This document shows positions 7,850 through 16,261 of a DNA stretch of 37,718 bases, in pieces. This DNA is from an uncultured Synechococcus sp. (GTDB taxonomy: Bacteria > Cyanobacteriota > Cyanobacteriia > Phormidesmidales > Phormidesmidaceae). Location: the NCBI GenBank assembly GCA_937911865.1, contig CALDSK010000045.1, positions 1 through 37,718 on the forward strand, read 5' to 3'. The translations under genes were made by a program, and so were the position numbers. The notes below the pieces were generated by a model. That model was not told where the DNA came from. It ran no database searches and was given only the letters and a program-made list of their open reading frames with translations. Every line of letters starts with the position of its first letter. The first letter of the stretch is position 1.

Positions 7850-10129
7850 CTAAGCCTCCAAATGATCTCTAAAATAATCGCGGTATACTTCACAGCGCGG
7901 TACCGCCTCATTGCCGCTTAGCCGTACCAACCCCATACTTTCCAACTTAAAAGAGGATTCCGCGTCAATATCCACTGGCCGTGTCTTGACCACCACCTGC
8001 CGAAACGCCTCTGCCAACACCGGATAATCTCGCAACACGTACAAGTGCCGCCGCAAATGGTCGCTGTAAATGCCCGATTCTGTCGCAGCCGTTTCTGCTA
8101 ATGCTGAAATCGTCATATCTTCGCGGCGCAAATGATACAGCGCCTTCCGAATCAAATACGGATGCCCCCCTACCAGCGCCATGAGCGCGTCTGTTGTGCT
8201 CGCACCCGCACTTAGCCCATACCGCCCGGCCAAATCCTGCACCTGCGCTGATGAAAATTCCATCAGCTCTACATTTTTGCCGACATTAAACGGCGACTGA
8301 TTGATATTTAGTGGCACATACGCTTCGGTAGAGTGCACCATCACAATTCGCAAATTCGTCCATAGCTCACTACCCAGGTCTCCGTAGCGAGCAGCTTCGT
8401 ACCAAGAGCGCACCAGCGAAAAGAAATCATCTGCTACTGCCGGATGAGGGAATACCATATCTACCTCATCAAGCGCCAGCACTAGCGGCATATCTAGCTC
8501 TTCTAGCAAGCAGTCTTCAAAATACGCATTACAGCGATCTTTACTGCCAAAGTCACCCACCCAATAGTCATCCAAATCTGCCAGCTTTTTTAGCCGCCGC
8601 CCGACCTGCGAGCAAAACCACTTCAGCAGCAGATCCAAATCATTGAACAATCGGCTATCGGCTCGCTGAAAGCTAATGGGAACTGCTTGATAGCCTTGCT
8701 CTCGCCCGTGGTTCAAAATTCGCGCCATCAGCGAGGTTTTTCCCATCTGCCTCGGTGCTTTGATTCGAATCAGCGCCCCCGGCTGCTCAATTTCTGTAAA
8801 GCAGTCTGTCTCAATGGGCGATCGCACTACATACAACCCTGAGGTCAGCGGTACGGACCCGCCTGGCTCTCGCTTTATCTCGGGTTCGGCTACGGGTAGC
8901 GGTGGCTGATCTACGCTTTCTATCGCAGATCGAACCGGATGGCTGGTCTCTTCACCCAGCACAACCGTTGCTTTCCGGGGCGATCCCACGTCAGAAAACG
9001 TAATGTCTCGTCGCGCTGGCTTGCGCTGCATCAGGGCCATCAATTCTTGTAATAGCGCAGGTGTGTCTGCTGCCGACTGCCACTCTCGCTGCTGAATCTG
9101 TTGCAGATAGCCGCGTAGCTCATAGTTCAACGGGTCATCGAGCGGAAACTGTACGCGCACGGGCAGAATCACCGGGCGGTCTTCCCCCTGCTGATCCCGA
9201 CGCTTGTCGCGCAGGGCGCGGGCCCTTTTTACCTCTTCGGTCACCATTTCACTGGTTGCTGACAGGGGTGAAAGCAGCAGTAAAAAGTAATCACATCCTC
9301 GCAGGGCGGCAGAGATGCGATCGCGCCAGGCTTCTCCTAGCAAAATACTTTCTGCCGCCATAAATGCGTCGTGGCCTGCTGCTGTGAATGCTTCGTGCAG
9401 TGCCTGGGCTAACGCCTTATCTGGCGACTGATCCCGGTAGCTGATGAATATTCGCCGTTGCACCTCATCTCGTCTGTTTCCATCGGCGTCGGCTGTAGTG
9501 CGATCGCGCGATGAATGAATCCGCTCATCAATTATTTTTCCTGCCTGCGTTCGCAGCACCGGGGTTGCCACTTCTGAAATATCTTCTAAATCAATGGCTG
9601 TTCGTCCCATTTCATAGGCTGCCTCGTAAGAACCACCGTTGCCTAGCGAAGTATAGAACCCACGAGAAAAGTGTCTGGCGGCGATATCTCCAATTGGCTG
9701 ATTCATGCCAATAACGCAGGAGACAAACTGGCTGATGGCCTGAGCTTGCGTATCCGAATAGCAGGCGTTGAGCAGTACGCACTCTACGCTGGTCATTTGT
9801 TGAAATAGCCTGGCTAAGGCGCGGGTGGGGACCAGCTGCGATCGCCCGCGTCCATCTTCTAGTACTAGGCCCTGGTCGCCTGTGCCATGGCCCAAAAAAT
9901 GAACAATGTGTGGCTTGTAGGTTACTAGCTTCTGTAGCAAATCTTCTGTACGCACTGCCCACTCTGAAACCAGATCAAAGCGATCGCGCTCTTTTGACAG
10001 CTGAAGACTCCGTTGAATTTCTCGAACTTCTTCATCTAATCGAAGTCCAGATGTATTTTCAGGATTTGCCGCTAGCACCAAAATTTTGCGCACTGGAAAG
10101 TTGGCACCGAGCCTGGCATTGGTGGGCAT
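7850..10129 (-). CDS. CHAT (caspase-like)-TIR-STAND ATPase fusion protein
   Basis: About 759 residues from the ATG at 10129 (an in-frame TTG lies at 10135). Residues 15-200 are a CHAT/caspase-like domain: KILVLAANPENTSGLRLDEE, HFLGHG with His81 and LLNACYSD with Cys123, the expected catalytic dyad. Residues 225-370 are a TIR domain: RRIFISYRDQSPDKALAQAL, then GEAWRDRISAAL and LLLLSPLSATSEMVTEEV. A Glu in TEEV (298/299) sits where TIR NADases keep their catalytic Glu. Residues 430-759 are a STAND ATPase of the PF14516 kind: P-loop APRQMGKTSL (Lys464), Walker B LVLALDEVDM (Asp554, Glu555) and GGHPYLIRKAL. No WD40 or TPR sensor follows. The downstream ATPase gene starts 3 bp later. Family knowledge suggests STAND-controlled activation of protease or NADase effectors, as in antiphage or cell-death systems. 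Having two effector-type domains in one chain is unusual. HIP1 sites within the gene suggest it is not a recent import. Confidence 0.88.
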   Translation of the reverse strand: MPTNARLGANFPVRKILVLAANPENTSGLRLDEEVREIQRSLQLSKERDRFDLVSEWAVRTEDLLQKLVTYKPHIVHFLGHGTGDQGLVLEDGRGRSQLVPTRALARLFQQMTSVECVLLNACYSDTQAQAISQFVSCVIGMNQPIGDIAARHFSRGFYTSLGNGGSYEAAYEMGRTAIDLEDISEVATPVLRTQAGKIIDERIHSSRDRTTADADGNRRDEVQRRIFISYRDQSPDKALAQALHEAFTAAGHDAFMAAESILLGEAWRDRISAALRGCDYFLLLLSPLSATSEMVTEEVKRARALRDKRRDQQGEDRPVILPVRVQFPLDDPLNYELRGYLQQIQQREWQSAADTPALLQELMALMQRKPARRDITFSDVGSPRKATVVLGEETSHPVRSAIESVDQPPLPVAEPEIKREPGGSVPLTSGLYVVRSPIETDCFTEIEQPGALIRIKAPRQMGKTSLMARILNHGREQGYQAVPISFQRADSRLFNDLDLLLKWFCSQVGRRLKKLADLDDYWVGDFGSKDRCNAYFEDCLLEELDMPLVLALDEVDMVFPHPAVADDFFSLVRSWYEAARYGDLGSELWTNLRIVMVHSTEAYVPLNINQSPFNVGKNVELMEFSSAQVQDLAGRYGLSAGASTTDALMALVGGHPYLIRKALYHLRREDMTISALAETAATESGIYSDHLRRHLYVLRDYPVLAEAFRQVVVKTRPVDIDAESSFKLESMGLVRLSGNEAVPRCEVYRDYFRDHLEA

Positions 10130-10358
10130 ACCCAAGACCTAATGGATGTCGCATTACTTATTTAGCAAAAAAAGTAAGGGCTGAATAGATAATAATACGT
10201 ATATTCACACGTACATTTCTGAATATGCCGCTGTAAGTGTGAGAAACTTAACCCCAATTTACAATCTTAAGTTACGCGTGTTTACAACCGCCTGCCTATT
10301 GTGAGTGCCGCAATATACAACGGCTACTTAGGACATAGATATAAGAGATACTGAGAAA

Positions 10359-10428
10359 GTTAGCTTTCTTTCTCTGCTGTACTTTGATCTGATTTCTCTT
10401 TTTTATGCTGCGCCGCCAGAATGTATTG
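10359..10428 (+). pseudogene. 70-bp remnant of a paralogue of the membrane-protein gene at 14318
   Basis: This stretch matches 14399-14468 at about 55 of 70 positions, with a 19-base identical run (CTGATTTCTCTTTTTTATG). In the matching frame it reads VSFLSLLYFDLISLFYAAPP then ECI, against VSFLWPLYFGLISLFYATSS then EHI in the intact gene, about 16 of 23 residues the same. The similarity fades on both sides and an in-frame stop (TGA) lies just upstream. It is too short to be a gene and is best read as a fossil of a second copy. Confidence 0.75.
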
Positions 10429-10617
10429 ATAATCGAGAGAGAAATTTAATTGGCCCGTTTGATTTAAATCAAATTTAGTCGGTTCTAAAAATTAAAAGTG
10501 TTCATTAGGATGAGACTATTCCAGGCTCATCGCGTCATTTTCCCAGCGTTCTTTTTTGATTGTTGGGTGCTTTGATGACTGGGTGTGTCTAAAGCTGTGA
10601 AACATTTTCGCCTAGCT

Positions 10618-10647
10618 GGCTTGTTCACTGCTCTGGCTTGTTCACTG
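10618..10647 (+). promoter_or_regulatory. 13-bp direct repeat upstream of the diiron-enzyme operon
   Basis: GGCTTGTTCACTG occurs at 10618-10630 and 10635-10647, 17 bp apart, ending 14 bp before the ATG at 10662. Tandem direct repeats with near-helical spacing can be activator sites. No purine-rich ribosome site precedes this ATG. Function unproven. Confidence 0.35.
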
Positions 10648-10661
10648 TTTTTATTACTCCT

Positions 10662-11378
10662 ATGACTATTCGTACGCAGATTGAGTGCCAGTACGCGGCA
10701 CAGACGCAGGCATTAATAGATGCCGATGTCTTTCAACAGCTCATCACTGGACGGCTTTCGTTAGAAGAGATTGACCAGTTTGTTGCTAATCTTTGTCAGA
10801 CTCATCTGAAGAGTTCGCAGATTTTGGCGTTCCTGTATTCGGTGGCACCGCCTGCTAGTGCGGCTAGGATTCAACACAATATGTTGGAAGAGATGGGGCT
10901 AGACGACGAAGGAATTTGCCATTCGGATTTGCTACAGCAGCTGGCGATAGCTATTGGGTTTGACGCTCAGCAACGTGAGGCGCTTCACGCTGGCGCACAA
11001 AACCGGATTAAAACACTTTGCAACGACCCGCTGATGTTTGGCACGATTCGAGAGTTGGGGCTGTTGGTTCTGCTAGAAGTAACCTGTTTTGAGTGGATGC
11101 TCTCGCGGGTCTCTAGCCGTATGGCCAAGGCTTTAGAAGTTTACCGAAAGCTCCCTGCCGACTGTTTGCAGTGGTTTTATCATCACTCTGAAGTGGATGT
11201 TCGCCACGCGGAGGAAGGGTTAGACTCGGTGGTGGACTATATCAGCTACTACGAGATTGAAGCTGATGAGCTAGAGACTATTCTGGATATCACTTTTCGA
11301 GAGAACATTTTTATTAAGCATTATTTTGGTGCGCTGGCGCTAGCGCAGGAAACAAATATGTTGGAGGTAGCAGTATGA
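10662..11378 (+). CDS. Haem-oxygenase-like diiron (HDO/TENA-PqqC fold) enzyme
   Basis: 238 residues from the ATG at 10662; an in-frame TTG at 10638 would add eight residues but looks less likely. The all-helical sequence carries the ligand pattern of haem-oxygenase-like diiron oxidases/oxygenases: Glu76/Glu77 in NMLEEMG and His87 in GICHSD, Glu139 in LLVLLEVTCFEW, and the F-x-x-H-x-x-x-D-x-x-H signature with His175, Asp179 and His182 (FYHHSEVDVRHAEE). Family members cleave or hydroxylate carboxylates and amines, for example oxidative decarboxylation or N-oxygenation, in natural-product pathways. The substrate cannot be read from sequence. The stop codon overlaps the ATG of the enolase-superfamily gene by 4 bp, so it is the first gene of a coupled three-gene biosynthetic operon. 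It is not a canonical haem oxygenase, because the ligand set is of the diiron type. Confidence 0.8.
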   Translation: MTIRTQIECQYAAQTQALIDADVFQQLITGRLSLEEIDQFVANLCQTHLKSSQILAFLYSVAPPASAARIQHNMLEEMGLDDEGICHSDLLQQLAIAIGFDAQQREALHAGAQNRIKTLCNDPLMFGTIRELGLLVLLEVTCFEWMLSRVSSRMAKALEVYRKLPADCLQWFYHHSEVDVRHAEEGLDSVVDYISYYEIEADELETILDITFRENIFIKHYFGALALAQETNMLEVAV

Positions 11379-12559
11379 AGATTGTTGCTGCTCAGCTATT
11401 TGCGCTGCGTATTCCTTTTGTAGAAGCCTTTGCTCACAGCGTGCGTTCTCGAACGTATTCCGATTCGATTGTGGTGCGGCTAGAGGCGGAAGATGGCACA
11501 GTTGGCTATGGGGAAGGGGTGGCTCGGCCCTATGTAACAGGCGAAACCGTCAGCAGCTGTTTGTCGTTTATGCAGGCGGTGCTCTGGCCAGCCGTGCAAC
11601 AGATAGATTATGCTAGGCCAGCTGGCGGTTTGACGGATGGTATTAACTGGTTAGATGAGATTGTTGAATCGCTGCCGCAGGCGTGGCCTGATGGGCCAAA
11701 AAATGATTCTGTTATTGCTTGGAATGCGGCTGTCGCTGGCTGGGAACTGGCGCTCGTAGATTGCTTGCTAAAGTCAGCCGGGAAGTCTCTCGGTGAGGTT
11801 TTGCCACCCCAGCGACCTACGGTGACCTATAGCGGTGTGATTACAGCTAGCGATGTGACCCAGGCTGTCAAGATGGCCAAGCGTTTTAAGCAGCTTGGTA
11901 TTTCTCATGTAAAGGTGAAGGTCACCGGTGAGGGCGATCGCGAGCGGGTTGCCGCTATTCGTGATGTTGTGGGGCCAGCGGTGTCTTTGCGCCTAGATGG
12001 GAACGGTGCCTATACGGTAGACAGTGCGATCGCTACTTGCCAAGTCTTGAGCGACCTAGCGATCGACAGCGCCGAGCAGATGCTTCCTCGGGACCCTCTG
12101 GCAGCGTTAGCGGCGGTTCAAGCGGCTGCCCCTATTTCGCAGATGGCGGATGAGTCACTGATTACGTTTGCCGATGCCAAGGCGCTGATTGCGGCTAACG
12201 CCTGCGGCTGGTTTAATCTACGAATTTCTAAGTGCGGTGGACTGGCTCAGACAATCAGGCTGGCTCGGCTGGCTCAGACGTACGGCATTCGGGTACAGCT
12301 GGGCTGCCAGGTTGGTGAGACGGCTATTTTGTCTGCGGCGGGGCGTCATCTGGCAGCTTGGCTGCCTAACGTAGAGTTTGTTGAGGGCTCTTATGGCAAG
12401 CTGTTGCTGAGTCAAGACATTAGCCGCCAGCCGATTCATTTTGGATATGGGGGCAAGGCCCCTGTGCTGACTCGCCCGGGGCTGGGTATGGCGGTGCAGG
12501 ATGATCTGCTAGCGACCTACGCTCATAAGGCAGTTAGCCTGGAGGCGATCGCATGCTAA
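11375..12559 (+). CDS. Enolase-superfamily enzyme (muconate-lactonising/dipeptide-epimerase type)
   Basis: 394 residues. The N-terminal capping domain (1-110, with YSDSIVVRLEAEDGTVGYGE) precedes a TIM-barrel with all expected active-site residues of the MLE subgroup: Lys180 and Lys182 in HVKVKV, Asp208 with Asn210 in RLDGNGAY, Glu234 in SAEQML, Asp259 in ADES and Lys286 in SKCGG. The two lysines flank the substrate and do proton transfer, while Asp/Glu/Asp bind Mg2+. MLE-type enzymes include muconate cycloisomerases, o-succinylbenzoate synthases and dipeptide epimerases. The setting beside a GH3 amide-forming ligase makes an amino-acid or dipeptide substrate plausible, but that is inference. 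It overlaps the upstream diiron gene by 4 bp and the downstream GH3 gene by 7 bp. Nothing suggests the menaquinone pathway here. Confidence 0.85.
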   Translation: MKIVAAQLFALRIPFVEAFAHSVRSRTYSDSIVVRLEAEDGTVGYGEGVARPYVTGETVSSCLSFMQAVLWPAVQQIDYARPAGGLTDGINWLDEIVESLPQAWPDGPKNDSVIAWNAAVAGWELALVDCLLKSAGKSLGEVLPPQRPTVTYSGVITASDVTQAVKMAKRFKQLGISHVKVKVTGEGDRERVAAIRDVVGPAVSLRLDGNGAYTVDSAIATCQVLSDLAIDSAEQMLPRDPLAALAAVQAAAPISQMADESLITFADAKALIAANACGWFNLRISKCGGLAQTIRLARLAQTYGIRVQLGCQVGETAILSAAGRHLAAWLPNVEFVEGSYGKLLLSQDISRQPIHFGYGGKAPVLTRPGLGMAVQDDLLATYAHKAVSLEAIAC

Positions 12560-14268
12560 TGTCTTCTTTGCTAAGCTGCCAAGCTTATCCACTGACCAAA
12601 CGATTTGATGCCGCTGCCCGGCATCCTGCCCAAGCTCAACAGCGCTTACTGCAAGCGCTGCTCGCTCGTCACCAAAATACAGCCTTTGGCAAGGCTCATG
12701 GCTTCCGCCAGATTAGTACGCCTCAGGACTATCGTCGGGCCGTTCCTATTCATGACTATGAGGCGCTGCGACCTTACGTACAGCAGATGATGCAGGGCAA
12801 AGCGGGTGTACTGGTCAGCGATCCAGTTGAAATGTTTACGTTGACCAGCGGTACCACCGGACAGTCCAAGTACATTCCGGTTACAGCCTTTTCAGCAGCT
12901 CAAAACGCTCGCCTGGTAAGGCAGTGGCTCTATCGACTGCTACGAGATCATCCCCGCTGCCTGAGCGGGTCGATAGTGGGCGTTGTTAGTCCGGCGATAG
13001 AAGGCTATACCGATAGCGGCATTCCCTACGGCAGTCTGTCAGGCCGTATTTATCAAGAGATGCCCTGGCTGCTGCGACGAACCTACGCCGTGCCTTACCC
13101 AGTCTTTGAAATCAAGGATTATGAGGCCCGATACTGGGCTATCTCTCGCTTTGCTATGGCCCGAGATGTGTCTTTTCTCTGTACGCCCAATCCTAGTACT
13201 TTGCTGCGGCTAGCAGGCGTGATGGCTGATCATACCGAATCGCTGCTGCGGTCTATTCATAACGGCGATTTGGGCCATATCAGGCATGCACTGTCGTCTG
13301 CTCAGCAAGACAAGTTGCGCTCTTATTTGCGGCCTCAGCCTCGACGGGCCCACTGGTTAGAAGCACAGTTGCAGCAGCTATCAGATATCAGGCATCTGCG
13401 CCCTCAAGACTGCTGGCCGCAGATACAATCAATTGGATGCTGGACCGGGGGCAGCGTTGGCGTGCAGGCTCAGAAATTAGCGCCCGCCTATGGCCCTGTG
13501 CCCATTCGAGATATCGGTTACCTGGCTAGTGAGGCGCGGGTGACGTTGCCGATGGCTGATGGCCTGTCAAGCGGTGTGCTTGATCTAACGCTGAACTACT
13601 GCGAGTTTATTCCAGAGGAGGCTACGCCAGAAGACATTACAGAAGAGAATGATCTGCCTATTTACTTAAGTCACGAGCTAGAGAAAGGACGGCGGTACAG
13701 CATTTTGCTGACGACTCCTGGCGGGCTTTACCGATATCACATCAACGATATTGTTGAGGTGACCGGCTTTTATCATCGGGCACCGCTGCTCGCCTTTGTG
13801 CGCAAGGGTAAAGATATGAGTAGCTTGACCGGGGAAAAGCTACATGTTGATCAGATTCAAGCGGGGATGCTTCAGGTGCAGCGGCAGTTTAAGCTGGCGG
13901 TTGACGCTTATCAATGGGTCGCAGATATCGAGAATATGAGCTACCGCGTTTATTTGGAATGGTCGGACCGTCGAGGCGATGACTGGATTCAGCAAACGCT
14001 TCTGCCAGAGCTGGATCAGGCCTTGAGAACGCTGAATGGAGAGTATGCTCAAAAGCGGGCGTCTCGCAGGCTGCTGCCGCTGCGTTGCTATCGGATGCGA
14101 CCGGGTTGGGCTGAGGCTATAAAGCGAGGGGTGATTTCAGCGGGTGGGCGAGATGTACAGTACAAGTGGCCGCTGCTGTGTTCTCAAATTAGTCAAAATC
14201 CGATTACGGTGGCCTATCAGCAGGCGATGCTTCCTCAGGCGGAAGCTGCTGATTCTTTTTCTTGTTAG
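12553..14268 (+). CDS. GH3-family acyl-acid amido synthetase
   Basis: 571 residues. The ATP-grasping motif TSGTTGQSKYIPVT (98-111), the second ANL motif GYLASEARV (322-330, Y-x-x-S-E), the third motif YRYHINDIVEV (393-403) and TGEKL (426-430) are all present, so the enzyme looks intact. GH3 proteins adenylate a carboxylic acid and join it to an amine, usually an amino acid. Plant members conjugate auxin or jasmonate, and bacterial members appear in natural-product clusters. The ATG lies 7 bp inside the end of the enolase-superfamily gene, giving translational coupling. In this cassette it is the likely bond-forming step, with the diiron enzyme and the epimerase-like enzyme tailoring the acid, the amino acid or the product. 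The order of steps is not known. Confidence 0.88.
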   Translation: MLMSSLLSCQAYPLTKRFDAAARHPAQAQQRLLQALLARHQNTAFGKAHGFRQISTPQDYRRAVPIHDYEALRPYVQQMMQGKAGVLVSDPVEMFTLTSGTTGQSKYIPVTAFSAAQNARLVRQWLYRLLRDHPRCLSGSIVGVVSPAIEGYTDSGIPYGSLSGRIYQEMPWLLRRTYAVPYPVFEIKDYEARYWAISRFAMARDVSFLCTPNPSTLLRLAGVMADHTESLLRSIHNGDLGHIRHALSSAQQDKLRSYLRPQPRRAHWLEAQLQQLSDIRHLRPQDCWPQIQSIGCWTGGSVGVQAQKLAPAYGPVPIRDIGYLASEARVTLPMADGLSSGVLDLTLNYCEFIPEEATPEDITEENDLPIYLSHELEKGRRYSILLTTPGGLYRYHINDIVEVTGFYHRAPLLAFVRKGKDMSSLTGEKLHVDQIQAGMLQVQRQFKLAVDAYQWVADIENMSYRVYLEWSDRRGDDWIQQTLLPELDQALRTLNGEYAQKRASRRLLPLRCYRMRPGWAEAIKRGVISAGGRDVQYKWPLLCSQISQNPITVAYQQAMLPQAEAADSFSC

Positions 14269-14317
14269 CTCGTGACTAGAGCCTTACGAAGGCCAATCAC
14301 CATGACATTCAATTTTT

Positions 14318-16078
14318 ATGAACATTGCCAAAGCCGGATTTGCAAGGGTGTCTACATCACTGTTGTTCAAAAACCCTGCCATTAAATTTTGGCTGGCAGT
14401 TAGTTTTCTCTGGCCGCTATACTTTGGCCTGATTTCTCTTTTTTATGCCACGTCGTCAGAGCATATTGTTCAAGACGATGCGCGGCTGCATGTGGTGTGG
14501 TTGCAGCGACTGGTCGATCCTGATTTGTTTGTTAGGGATGCGATCGCACATTATTTCACTGCGATTCAGCCAGTAGGGTTTCAGCTGTTCTATCGTTTGT
14601 TTGCTTTGGTAGGGATAGAGCCGCTAACGCTGGCAAAGTTTTTACCTTTATTGCTGGCTTTGGTGACCACGGGCTACTGTTTTTGGATAGCTTTGTTGCT
14701 TCTGCCTATCCCTATGAGTGGGGTGCTCACAACGCTGTTGCTCAATCAGAATATCTGGATTCGAGATGATCTGATTGCAGCTTCTCCTCGGTCTTTTGTC
14801 TATCCAATTTTCTCTGCTTTTTTGTACTACTTACTCAAGGATTCTAAGGTTGGCTACCTTGTTGCGTTGGGCTTGCTAGGACTGTTTTATCCGCAGATGA
14901 TGCTGGTTGCGCTTGGCATTTTAACGCTGAGGCTGGTGCAGTGGCGGGGTAAGCGGTATTGGTTGCCAAATAAATGGCCGGCTTACGGTGTCTGGCTATT
15001 TGCTTTGGCTTTGACGTTGGGGATGCTGCTGACGTTTTCTGGTCAGGTAGAGAATGAGGTGGGACAGCTGACAAGCTTGGCAGAGATGAGAGACTGGCCA
15101 GAGTTTCAGCTAAATGGACGAGGGGAGTATTTTGGGGTGTCGCCTTTGTCTTTTTGGTTTGATGGTTCTAGCGGCCTGCGCTTTCCATTGTTTCCACCGA
15201 TTATTGGGCTGGGTGTTTTGTTGCCTTTGGTGATAAGGCAAGGAAAATTTAGGGCGATGTTTCCACTGGCGACCCATATTACGGCGCAGGTGGGTGTGCT
15301 TGCTCAGCTAATCGCCTCCGCTCTGGGATTGTTTTTGCTGGCTCATATCATTTTTCCGACGCTGTATTTGCCGAGTCGCTATACGTTTTATAGCAGTCGG
15401 TTTGTGTTGATTTTGGCCTCTGGGCTGATGATGACGCTGGTGTTACAACGTTGGCTGATGTGGCTGAGGTGTCAGTGGTGGCGGTTCGGGCAGTGGCAAG
15501 TGCTGGATTATCTGAAGGTGGGGGTAAGCGGGGGATTTGCGATCGCTGTTCTGGTGACGCCAGCGGTTCCTTTCTTGTTCTTAGGCGGGCAAGGGTGGGT
15601 GGTTGGAGAAACGCCTGGTCTGTACCGTGAAGTCGCTCGCTTGCCTAAAGACGCCATGATTGCTTCCTTGGTTCGAGAGGTAAATGACAATATTCCGGCG
15701 TTTTCTGAGCGGTCTGTATTGGTAGGAAGAGAGTTTGCGCTACCCTATCACGTGGCTTTTTATGATGAAATGCGGCAGCGGGCTGTGGACCTAGTGAATG
15801 CGCAGTACAGCCTGGAGATAGCTGAAGTGCAGTCTTTTGTTGAAAAGTATGGTGTTGACCTGTGGATTTTGTCGGTGGATTTTTTGCAGCCAGATTATTT
15901 GAGTCGGCAGGGGTGGCTGGTGAATAGTTCGATGCAAGGGGCTGTTGTGGATGCGATCGCGACGCTAGAAACTGATAAGCCAGTCGCACTGACAACGGTG
16001 ATACCGATTTGTTCAGTTCAGACTGGCTCGCCCAATTTTATTGTTTTAGATGCAAACTGTGTAATGTCGTCAGTTTGA
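14318..16078 (+). CDS. Polytopic membrane protein, possibly GT-C glycosyltransferase-like
   Basis: 586 residues. About ten hydrophobic helices are visible, the first at about 23-43 and later ones in LPLLLALVTTGYCFWIALLL, LVALGLLGLFYPQMMLVALG, LFALALTLGMLLTF and further clusters up to about residue 430. The last 150 residues look soluble. The first extracytoplasmic loop contains QDDARLH (Asp53, Asp54, His58), an acidic motif placed where GT-C glycosyltransferases keep a catalytic Asp. That analogy is the only hint of function and is weak. The gene starts 49 bp after GH3 and is co-directional, so it may be in the same transcript. A 70-bp remnant of a second copy lies at 10359-10428, on the other side of the three-enzyme cassette. 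Confidence 0.7.
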   Translation: MNIAKAGFARVSTSLLFKNPAIKFWLAVSFLWPLYFGLISLFYATSSEHIVQDDARLHVVWLQRLVDPDLFVRDAIAHYFTAIQPVGFQLFYRLFALVGIEPLTLAKFLPLLLALVTTGYCFWIALLLLPIPMSGVLTTLLLNQNIWIRDDLIAASPRSFVYPIFSAFLYYLLKDSKVGYLVALGLLGLFYPQMMLVALGILTLRLVQWRGKRYWLPNKWPAYGVWLFALALTLGMLLTFSGQVENEVGQLTSLAEMRDWPEFQLNGRGEYFGVSPLSFWFDGSSGLRFPLFPPIIGLGVLLPLVIRQGKFRAMFPLATHITAQVGVLAQLIASALGLFLLAHIIFPTLYLPSRYTFYSSRFVLILASGLMMTLVLQRWLMWLRCQWWRFGQWQVLDYLKVGVSGGFAIAVLVTPAVPFLFLGGQGWVVGETPGLYREVARLPKDAMIASLVREVNDNIPAFSERSVLVGREFALPYHVAFYDEMRQRAVDLVNAQYSLEIAEVQSFVEKYGVDLWILSVDFLQPDYLSRQGWLVNSSMQGAVVDAIATLETDKPVALTTVIPICSVQTGSPNFIVLDANCVMSSV

Positions 16079-16182
16079 TGTAATATCTATTGTTCTAAAC
16101 TAACGGCCTCACTGCGTCAAAAAGATAAAACTTACCCATGCGGGTGCTGTCACCGGAAAAACTTCCTCACAAAATAGAGTTA

Positions 16183-16233
16183 GAGCAAAGCCAAAGGCCC
16201 AGTGCACTTACTGAAAGGGCTTTGACTTTGCTC
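16183..16233. promoter_or_regulatory. Long imperfect inverted repeat in the leader of the next gene
   Basis: 16183-16200 (GAGCAAAGCCAAAGGCCC) pairs with 16217-16233 (GGGCTTTGACTTTGCTC) except for one mismatch and one bulge, around a 16-nt loop. No T-run follows, so it is not a standard terminator. It ends 28 bp before the ATG at 16262 and may act as an mRNA structure or a protein-binding site. Confidence 0.45.
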
Positions 16234-16261
16234 AGTACCTTTAGAAGTTTAGAAAAGCTCT

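Larger units (their letters stand above)
10130..10661. other. Divergent intergenic region
   Basis: About 530 bp between the divergent CHAT-TIR-STAND gene and the diiron-enzyme operon, so promoters for both should lie here. No clear sigma-70 boxes stand out. It holds a gene remnant (10359-10428, listed separately) and a 13-bp direct repeat GGCTTGTTCACTG at 10618-10630 and 10635-10647 just before the start at 10662. The middle part (10440-10510) is AT-rich. Confidence 0.6.

Noticed and set aside
10662..11378. Annotation as a thiaminase (TenA) or true haem oxygenase
   Set aside because: The FxxHxxxDxxH pattern with extra Glu/His ligands fits the diiron HDO group, and the neighbours are biosynthetic rather than thiamin or bilin genes.
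11375..12559. Annotation as o-succinylbenzoate synthase (menC) for quinone synthesis
   Set aside because: No other menaquinone or phylloquinone genes are near, and the gene is coupled to GH3 and a diiron enzyme. The superfamily residues alone do not fix the substrate.
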